Shown here piece by piece: positions 38,049-48,700 of a DNA stretch of 64,000 nucleotides. Origin of the DNA: Phoronis australis (lineage: Eukaryota; Phoronida; Phoronidae); the NCBI GenBank assembly GCA_002633005.1, contig NMRA01000219.1:495037-559036 (forward strand), in the 5' to 3' direction. The translations under genes were made by a program, and so were the position numbers. Position 1 is the stretch's first letter. Every line of letters begins with the position of its first letter. Below the pieces are notes generated by a model. It worked only from the letters and a program-made list of their open reading frames with translations. It was not told the DNA's origin and ran no database searches.

Positions 38049-39700
38049 CACAAATATTTCAACAAAATATTTTATTGGTGCCGGTGACTTTTTATACTAA
38101 GGCCATGTGTTATTGAAGATGGCAATATTTTTCATCATTGTGTTACGAAGCCGAACAATGTTTTCCATTTCATAACTAAATGTTAATTCAAAGTACCCAA
38201 GTCTTCCAAGAACATGTTGATCCTTTGTAAAAAAAAAATACCGAACAACTTCGCGCCAAGTACAAATCATCTTGCATGCTCCTGCGGTATTTTCTTCGTA
38301 ATAGGTTGACATTATCAGCGTCATTAGTAATTCCTTCCTATTTTTAGTTAAATGTGACATAGTAAAAACCCTTTTACAAGTATTTTCCACAAGAGAGGAC
38401 ACGCGTCACTTGGCGAACAAAAGATTTGCAAAAAACGTCTTTATTGTGTTGGTAGTTGATAGGCGTTAGCGTTTGTTAAAAAAGTTCCCCGGACAACTCT
38501 CGACAGTTTGTTTAACACGTACTTGTAGTTTCCTAGGCAAATATCGTGATTTACCAGACAATTACGTTTACTTTAGTGATTATGCCTGAAACAACGCGAG
38601 GCGTCTCTATTTGCCGTGTCTAACGGTACTCGGTGTCATATTTAGTGTCTACAAAAAGAACATTTATATTTGGCGTTAGGTTCAAAGCAATCATATAGAG
38701 TGACAATGATCATGGCTGCAATCCGTAGACCCAAAAAATCGTTATAACCCAAGATCACACATAACTTCGCGAGATATCGTCATGCATTACATAGGAAGCA
38801 CGTGATCGCACTAGCTAGATTCTCGCGTCTAAGGAATACATCCCAGGATGATCCTAAAGTTATTGCTATCGAAAAACGACCGTATGTCTGAAAGAAAATG
38901 CCAACAAATGCTGGTTGATAATTTGACCGTGTTCCCATCCAGGAAATAGCTTAGTCTAGCTATTTAAGCCAACAATTGAACAAATTTAAAAACACAGTAT
39001 AATTCGTTCTTCCGACTAGTGTACTCGTTCAGTGTCAGTTCAAGGGTCTGCCAGTGAATCGTAAGTGGATTGCTAAGTGTGCACACAGGGCGACGAGCTT
39101 TTCTGTCCAACCTGTATTTGCACTGTGCTTCACTCTGTTACTAGGGTGAACGTCTCTGAGTAAATATTATTCCCAGTAACCGCAAACGCTTTGACAGAAA
39201 TTTGGTCTTATTTTCCTTCGTGTTGCAATTAATGCTTGCTTTTTATAAAAGTACATATTTTATAGTTGTTAATTATGTCAAAACCCTTGAAACAGTGGCT
39301 GTAAAACATACATATTAACCCAGTTTTGACTAATGCAAAATCTACGTGGAACAGAATAACAGTATAGGATTTCTGCCTTGTCTAAAGTCCACACGTAAGG
39401 CACTGCATTTACTTTTTGTTCATAGATGTGTCACAGTAAGATACATACGTCGTTATAATGGTTTGTCACCTATTATGACCCGGTGAACCCCTGATTTCTG
39501 CAAGTCACGTTGTTTGTTTTGTAAACTTTACACATCAAACATTCAGGCAATTGCTCTCCTTAGAAACGAAGTACAAAAGCAAATAATACAAACCCCTTGT
39601 CTCGAGACTACCCGAGTAGTTTGCTGCTGGGGGATTGATCAGTCAGTCGTGATCGACGTTTAATACTTGCTCGGGGTTTTGAACTGACTTCAAATCAAAA
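38049..39700. other. Intergenic, GST-C to GST-D
   Basis: No gene is recognised here. A diverged member of the short interspersed family (CGCGAGATATCGTCATGCATT...CACGTGATC) lies near 38750-38840. The right end should contain the GST-D promoter. No TATA box or ARE could be supported. Confidence 0.5.
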
Positions 39701-42700
39701 ATGGGAAACGCGTGCGCCAGCGAAAATAGTGTGCAGACGGCTGATCAGAGTAAAAGACCAGCAGATAAGCCCACGAATTCTAACAAGCCTCGGCAAAAGA
39801 GTGCCGAAAAAAAGCAGAAGAATGTGGAAAAGAACCAGACATCAAACAGCAAAGAATCTCCGAAGAATTTGGACCTTTACGTGTTTTCTGGGAGTTCAGC
39901 ATGCCGAGCGGTGATGATGACATGTGAAGCCGCGGGAATCAAATACAACAAGAAGGAAATCGACGTGCTCAAAAATGAGCACAAATCGGAGGAATTTCTT
40001 AAGGTAAGAAGATAATAAAAACAAATCCGGAGCTAAATGAGGTGATCCCGATCATTGCCTGCATACGAATAAAACAGAAAAGCAAACAGTGGTGAGGGGT
40101 AAGAATGGACGAAGGTATTGCAAATGAAATCTATCGGAATCAACTTTCACAGCGAATTAAGTCACTGAAATTGGCTGTGTTCATAAAAAAATTTAAAAAG
40201 AACGATATAAAAACTTTTGACTTCTATTTAGGTTGTTCTTTATTATTCCGTTATTGTTATTATTGACAATATTGGTATTTCTATTGGTATTGTTACTAAT
40301 GCTCTATTGCAGCACTGTCAACTACATTAAGATGATCAAAGACGTTAAAATACAAACATGTAATTTACGTTTCTACGGTTAATAATTGTACAAAAATGAT
40401 ATTAAACACTGGACATAGCAGAACAACAGGTACAATGGTTGAAAACTTCACAAAAGAACTTAACTCTTCCGTTCTTTTCAGATCAATCCTAATCACTGTT
40501 TGCCGACAATGAATGACAATGGATTCATTCTGACGGAAAGGTAGGTAGTTCTAATATTTAGTAATCAATATAACGTCAAGCCTGACATTTCTTGATTTTA
40601 GAGGACTGGTGCAATTCAAAGCTAAAGCCAGATTAAGGTTTCTTGGTGCCTTTGAACTATCAAAAGTAAGAGGGCCTTGGTAATTTGAGCGACTTACCGA
40701 GGGTGGCCATGAATATCGATCTTCGTCTCTTCCCCTGGTCCCCACGATTTCTATCCCCTGTCGCCAAAGCTTTCTAATTTCATGCCCCTAGTTTCCAAAA
40801 TTTCCCGCAATTAGCCATTTTTCAGTCCCGCAATCGACAAAAGTTTTGATGACTGTTGAGCTACGTGTCGGGCCCCCTATTTTGTGCGAGCCCCACGCCT
40901 AATTAGCTTGGATAATCTGGCACTGCAAGAGTGGTTGCCCTGAACCAGCATGGATTATATCGTTCACATTTGCAAAGTAATGAGCACTCTGAAGCTGTGC
41001 AAAGTTTGCCATAGGTCACCTACTAAGCCCTCATAGGATAAGTAACTGCGCCAAGTACACGAGACATTGTCAAATTTGCAAATACGTGTTTCATGAAAAG
41101 TGACTTTAAGACATAAGACAGAAATTTGGTCTTACTGAATAAATTGGCACATAACAACCTAAAAATAATTTATACTAATTGTCTGAGTATTTAGAAGTAA
41201 TTAATGACTACGTTCTCAGAGACTATGAGATTTGATTATATTTTCTGAAATAGTTATGAAGAGTGTAAGACCAAATTCTGACTTACGTTTTGGGTCACTT
41301 TTCATGCAACAGACACTTCTGATGGCCATGTTTGTGGGCAACAAGTTAAACTGGATGTTTTTAATAAATGTAAATTGATTTAATATTACAACTAGAACAA
41401 ATTGCAATAATGAACGAAAACCAGTTTCCTATTAATTAAATTTCACATTCGATTCAAATCTTTTTTCCAGTCGAGCCATCATGATATATCTGCTGGCTAA
41501 ATACGCGCCAAAGAGCGACTTGTATCCCTGTGATCTCCAAGAGAAGGCGATAGTTGACAAATGGCTGAACTGGGATTGTGGATCTTTCGCGCCCCAAGTT
41601 ATGAAACACGCAGTAAGTGATAAAGTTTTCATTTTCACTATTATTCATCAGTTATATTGAAGGAAGATAAGGCGGAAATTGAAATTTAATTTGTTTCCCT
41701 CCTTCGACCGACCATACCTTATGTGCGCGACAGTTATTTCAGTGCAGTCTCGCAAACGACTAGCAAACAGAATATTTTTTAAACGAAAGTCAAAAATATT
41801 TACGGTTAACGGTATTACAACCTCCAACCTCCATCGCGTTCGCAAGAGCAGGCATTGTTGTGTATTGAACCGCCGTTTAAAAGTAAATCATAAAAATATT
41901 CCCTACTAATACAGTGGCGAATTTAAAGGCGGGCCAAGGGGGCCGTGGCCCCGGCCCCCTAAAATTCTCCCAGATTCCATTTGGCAGTTCGGGAGTGCAA
42001 ATGTTTGACGGGCAAAATTCTGGCTAATACTTTGCCCTGCCGCCAGCCCCCCCAACTCAAAATTCTGGATTCGCCCATGATGTAATAGACACTACTAAAT
42101 TTTAGCTCAGTAGTGACTGAAAACTCAGTACTGATTTGTTTGCATTCTCAATACATAAGGCGTTACTACACTCTATACTAAGGGCGGTGTGACAGGTCCC
42201 TAACGGGAACAATGCTCTATAATCCTTAATAAATAGGTATTCATTAGCGTTTTCTTAAACGACAAAATGCCGATGACCGCCAACCGTTGGCACAATGGCA
42301 TCACAGACTCGTGTACACCTCTTGTTGTCACAAAAATGCTATCTCTTTTGTAGGCACCGATGCATTCGAAAGGTGAGAAAAAGCTCACGGAGGACATAAA
42401 GAAAGATGTCTGTCCTCTGGTGGAAGGCCTTGACAAGTACCTCAGCACACACGAGTACTTGGCTTGCAATAGGCTAACCATCGCAGACTTCTGCGTTCAT
42501 TCCACCGCCACTGTCCTTTGGCTTGTCGGCTACGATTTCAGTGTCCATGCCAACATCTTCACGTGGAAGAAAAAACTGTTTGCTCTTCCCTACTACAAGA
42601 AAGTCAACGAGGGATTGATGGACATGCGCAAGAAGCTAGAAATGATGAAGTCGGTGCCGAAACCGGAAAAGTTGTGCCTCTACGTGACACCCGGTAGCGC

Positions 42701-45700
42701 CCCCTGTCATGCATTGATGATGACATGTGCCCATGCTGGAATTGAATACGAGTGTAAAGAGATCGACTTGATGAATGGAGAACACAAAGGCGAAGAATAT
42801 ACTAAGGTTTGTACATGCCCGGAGTAAACGATGAATGCTCGAATTTTCAAACGGGGATGAGCCAATATGCAACTCAACAAATATCATTTTGTTGGAATGA
42901 ATCATGAAAAATGCTTGATCAAATAGGACTATGTCGCGAGAGCATTTGAGCCATCACTAATTTCATCTCCTCTTGTCGTTGGTCTTCCCTTGGTGGTTGG
43001 CATCATTTCTACTCTCCCCATCGTCAGATATTTCATCCAACAAACCCCTTTTTGTCCTAAGCCCTATTAATTAAATACTGCTGGAAACGCACAGTCAATT
43101 TCCGTTGACTGTGACAGACAGGAGCTGCACAATCATGTTATGTCAAATATGGTCTTTGTAAATGAAAGTCACTCAACTTCTTTATTGGATTTAACTTTAA
43201 ACCAACTTCTCGTATTGATAATAGAAATGTAATTGGTCCTCTCCCAGCTAAAGCTCTGTTAGATTATGATGGCATATCCATGAAAACAAAGAAATATTTA
43301 AGTCTGATTTTGTTAACTGATCCACTGAGTGTTATGTTGAAACAATCTATTTCTATCTAAGTCTTCACAGAAAACATGAAAATTGACGTGATTCCTGTGT
43401 TTAAAAAGAGGACCGTTGCTTTTACACAACTACAGGCCAACTTTGTTCTGTGTCCTGAGATATTTGTTTTAAGCCTTCTGGAAAGGTAATTTATAAACAG
43501 TTTTAATATCAGTTTCAAACTGATGGCTTGCTACATCGCCCAAAGTATGATTTCCGTGGGGGGCGCTCATGAATAAAATTGTTAAAGATGTGAAAAATCG
43601 TAATTACCTCTGGCTTTCTTATTTAGTCCCCCTAAAGGTTTTGTGCAATCACTTTCATCTTTTTGAGTAGCTATCTCATTAACAGTTCTCAGAGGATTCA
43701 GATAAACAATAAAATCATAGTTATCATTTCTGCAGGGCGTCCCACCGGGATTTATACAGGGTCCATTATTGTTTCCCATTTACGTGAATAATTTTGCAAA
43801 TTGTACCAATGCATTTGATTGTATTCAGCGTGCTGATGACACAACCATTATTAAAGTTATTCAAACCTCATTGTCTGGTAAAGGAATTTCAAGTCATTTC
43901 GAATGATCTCGGGAAAATTAAATGTTATTGGAATGGTTTTTATCACAACTAAGATAAATAACATGTTTTTTATGAATCTCAAAAAATTATTGTCGAGAAT
44001 TTAGATACTGAAGTAGTCGATTCTTGAACCTGGTTATAATTCTTCATGATGATTTATTGATGGCGCCATATATAAACAATTTGTAGAGAAAATAAGCAGA
44101 CTGTCGTTTTCCAAATAACATCAAACTCTTCGTACCCTTCATATTGAAACTTCAATGCATTCACTTCGATTTTCCAGATTAATCCTCAACAAAAAGTGCC
44201 AACAATGGATGACAATGGATTCATTTTGACGGAGAGGTAAGTGAATTTTAATTAAGAGCAGATTTGTGCTAGCATTGAAGTGTTCGCCTCGTTATACCAT
44301 TTCAACTACATAAATAATAAGACTGTTTTTAAAAGAGTTTGCGTGGCACGAGGCCAACCGCTTCAAAATGAATTTCTGTTAAGAAAGCAGGTTGCTATAG
44401 CTCTCTGGATGGCGATATATAAAACATTAAACAGCAAACAGAAATATAAAACGACCAGGGAATAAATTGCTGTTCCTATTTTCTGACTTAATCCATCGCC
44501 ACCGTGGCTCGAACATCAGGACTTTCAGAGAGTTTTATAACTATCTTTCGGCTGAAAACATGACTTTTTAGACTTTCTTGAGAAAAAATCAGTGCTGTAG
44601 TGGGGGGTAGGCGCACGTAGGCGCAGCCAACCACCTTTTGGTATTTGAACGTAAAGCCTACGCACCGTAACTTACGTTCAGTGTTCAAGGTTATGCGGTG
44701 GGCTCTGGGCGTCTACTTACCTCTAATTTTACCAATACAGCACTTGAAAAAATGAATTACAGTTGGTAAATAATCAATACAGTCGCGTGTTTAATGAAAC
44801 GTACATCAAGAAACATTTACTGCCTATGTGCAAGAAAAGCTAAGAAATTCACTATACGAAACCTACTGGCTACTATACGGAAACATTGCAATGAGAAGTC
44901 TACCGAGCCATGTGCCTACTCAAACATTCGATTAATATTTGCATTTCTCAGTAGGTACGTTTATTCTCATTTTATAGCCGCGCTATCCTCTCTTACCTGG
45001 TCTCCAAATATGCCCCACAAAGTCAACTTTATCCCTGCGACTATCAGAAGAAGGCACTCGTGGACAAATGGTTGTGTTACGACATGGGTACTCTATACCC
45101 AGCCCTGGGAGCTTACGTGGTAAGAACGAGAGAAAACTCAATCGGCTGAATTGTCTGTAATATACAGACAGTTGCAAATTAAACATTTTTTAAAATAATC
45201 CAATGCCCTATTAGGCCTACTTACCACTCAAATATTTTTGAAATTTGTATGGACTGTCTTGACAAAGAAAGTGCCGAAACTTTGTGACGTAGAAAACGAA
45301 CATAAATCGCGATATGTATTTAACTTTGAGCTTCACTGCAACACAGTGCCTTGATCTCGACCATATTGTTTTAAACAATCTCTTTAACTTCCAGTATCCT
45401 TTTGTCATGCGCAATGAGCCCCTGAGTGAGGAGAAGAAGGCTAAAGTCACAGCCGTGCTGGATTTCGTTAACTCGCATTTGGAAGGCAAGAAATGCCTTG
45501 TCGGAGACTCGGTCACCATCGCCGACATCTCCACGATAGCATCCGTTTCGATGCTTTACTTGGTTGGATTCGATCTGTCTCCGTGGAAGAACCTTCACGG
45601 CATGTTACAGTGCTTCAAAGAGCGTCCATATTTCAAGGAGGCTAACAGAGGACTCTTCAAAATAAGAGAATCCATTGTCGCAAGATCCGGCGACAGTTCC

Positions 45701-48700
45701 CAGACTGGTGTCGCCGCACCTGTTAACCACCAATCAGCTACGCACGGCGTGGCTGGTGTTCCTTCGGAAGGGCTCACACTGTACTGGACCGGCTTGAGCC
45801 AACCTTCGCGGGCGGTTTTTGCGACGCTGAAGCTTGGTGGTGTTGACTTCAAGTCTAAAATGGTTGACTTCCTAAGTGGTGAACACAAGCGCCCAGAATA
45901 CCTTAAGGTAAGATTGTTATGTCGGTCATATGTTTTACCTTAGTGCTTTTTCGTAGTCTAAATTGTTAGCAAGACTCGTTATTACTCTACACATACCATG
46001 TTCTCAACTATTTTATACCAATCATGTCACTTCTTTCAGGTAAATCCTTTGGGAAAAGTACCTACGCTTGTTGATGGCGATTTTTGTTTAACCGAAAGGT
46101 AAGGAAATATATGCAAAAGCATCATTCGATTTTTTGCGTGCCACCGTTAAAATCAAAACTAATTTTCTTGGTTTTAAGAAACTCTCAAATCAAAATACAA
46201 TTTATACATTTCGGGAAAGGGCACCTGAAGGAGCATTATGAACGGAATCAAGCGGTATCACGTGTTCGAAAAAATGTCCACAATGAATTAAGAAAGGAGA
46301 GCCCGGATGAAATCCAGAGAGGACATCTTTTAAAGTATTCACTCTTGTGTTGGATGTTGACTCTTTATTGTCGGCAGACTTTTTCCACATTTCTTCAAGT
46401 TTTCAAATTTAGCATTTACAATCTTTTTTGTTTCAGTCGCGCTATCATGAAGTACGTTATGAGCAAATTCTGTCCAGATCACAATCTTTATCCAGCCGAC
46501 CTACAAAGAAGAGCCGAGGTTGATAAATGGTTGAGCTACGATCAAGGAACGTTTTCAGACTGTCTCGGAAAGTACGCGGTAAGAACAACACAGTGCCATA
46601 CATTTGTACGAGGGACGGTGCGGGTATACGCATGCACGCAAGTATACGTACCATTCTGGGAAGTAGCTGTAATAATGACTTGGCATCTCCTGATTGCCTC
46701 AGCTATTAGCAGAAATATTTGATGGGGGGTGGGGTCAAAGGCAAAATTGTTGGAGGGGCTGAAATGATCAAGTGGCAACATGGCGGTACTTTGCAACGAT
46801 CCGGGAGGCAAACGTAATGAAAGGAATTCGACTATCACCGGGGAGGGGTTTTTGCAATGAACAGGGGCGCAATGACCCTGTTGTGTCTCACCCTAGACAC
46901 TCCAGTGGTTGATGCTGAGCAGACCTGATGAGCATACTCTCAAACTTGTCTGTGACATTTCGTTAGGACTATCTTTCAATCATCGAAACAAAAAATGACA
47001 AAGAGAAAAATAACCATCTTCGAAACTTGTAAAGTTGCGACTTCTTACAATACGGCGAATTCTCGATGAACTTGTAAGGTACAAAGTACGAATGGAACAA
47101 TAGGATTCTGTAATCATGCTGTTCCAATTGCCTCGTATATCATCGAGGCCCATGTTTCATATNCGTTATGAGCAAATTCTGTCCAGATCACAATCTTTAT
47201 CCAGCCGACCTACAAAGAAGAGCCGAGGTTGATAAATGGTTGAGCTACGATCAAGGAACGTTTTCAGACTGTCTCGGAAAGTACGCGGTAAGAACAACAC
47301 AGTGCCATACATTTGTACGAGGGACGGTGCGGGTATACGCATGCACGCAAATATACGTACCATTCTGGGAAGTAGCTGTAATAATGACTTGGCATCTCCT
47401 GATTGCCTCAGCTATTAGCAGAAATATTTGATGGGGGGTGGGGTCAAAGGCAAAATTGTTGGAGGGGCTGAAATGATCAAGTGGCAAACGTAATGAAAGG
47501 AATTCAACTATCACCGGGGAGGGGTTTTTGCAATGAACAGGGGCGCAATGACCCTGTTGTGTTTCACCCTAGACACTCTAGTGGTTGATGCTGAGCAGAC
47601 CTGATGAGCATACTCTCAAACTTGTCTGTGACATTTCGTTAGGACTATCTTTCAATCATCGAAATAAAAAATGACAAAGAGAAAAATAACCATCTTCGAA
47701 ACTTGTAAAGTTGCGACTTCTTACAATACGACGAATTCTCGATGAACTTGTAAGGTACAAAGTACGAATGGAACAATAGGATTCTGTAATCATGCTGTTC
47801 CAATTGCCTCGTATATCATCGAGGCCCATGTTTCATATACTGGCCAGAATACCAGCATTTGCCAATGCACGTGTTGTGGAACATCGAAATGTGTCAACCT
47901 TGAAGTCTCTTGAGCGGTATCATTATACATTTCCAGTATGGTGAATTCTTTTTGGGAGGAAAGCAAGAACCATCAACCTTGGAACAGATCAAGAAGACTC
48001 TGACGTTTGTGGACAACCATCTCGCCACCAACTGCTATGTCTGCGGAGACAACCTTACTCTTGCTGACATCAGCATGTATTCCAGCGTGATGCAGGTAGT
48101 ATGCTGCAAACTGGACGTGACCGGATACAAGCATCTCTGCACGTGGATGGACAAGGTGAAGAAAGAGCTGTCTAAATGTGACGAATTTGCCGAAGGCGTG
48201 AAATCTCTGGAAGCCTTTCACAATAACTTGCTGGGACAGAGGACGTCGAGCGGACCAGTTCTTTACATGGACTGGATCAGTCCTAACGCTCGCCCCGTAT
48301 ACATCGCTATGAAGCTGTCTGGAAAGGACTTCACCACTAAACAGATCAGTCTGATGAAGGGAGAGCACAAGGGAGCGGACTACCTTGCAGTGAGTATCAT
48401 GTAGTAGTTGCCTGTAGCTGAGTGTCAGAACGTTCCAGAATATTTAAGAAATCCGGCGTTTCGGTCATTTATGACGACAGGTTTTTACACTCGAAAGCTT
48501 TATGACTATTTTCTGAAATTACTGGTAGAGGGCAATAATTACGTGATGATTGAACTTAAATCCAAAAGGATAACAAGAGCAACGCAGAGCGTTGAAATGC
48601 GCCCACAATTGCACCGTACACGGTATCCTTCTAGGGTTGTTTATTGGTACCATAAAGTGGCCAGTAGAGGGCATATATGTAGTATGTTGTACTTTGCAAA

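Noticed and set aside
37800-39701. GST-C and GST-D as one five-module gene
   Set aside because: GST-C ends in a clear stop after its own tail, and GST-D has its own ATG exon with an acylation motif. No exon lies between them.
46084-46722. 212-codon plus-strand open frame
   Set aside because: It is exon 9 of GST-D plus flanking intron that happens to be open. Exon 8 is in another frame, so intron retention would not read through.
47164-47287. Duplicated GST-D exon 9 as a mutually exclusive alternative exon
   Set aside because: The copy lacks an acceptor and its first codons, follows a single N, and the introns are as similar as the exon. An assembly duplicate explains it.
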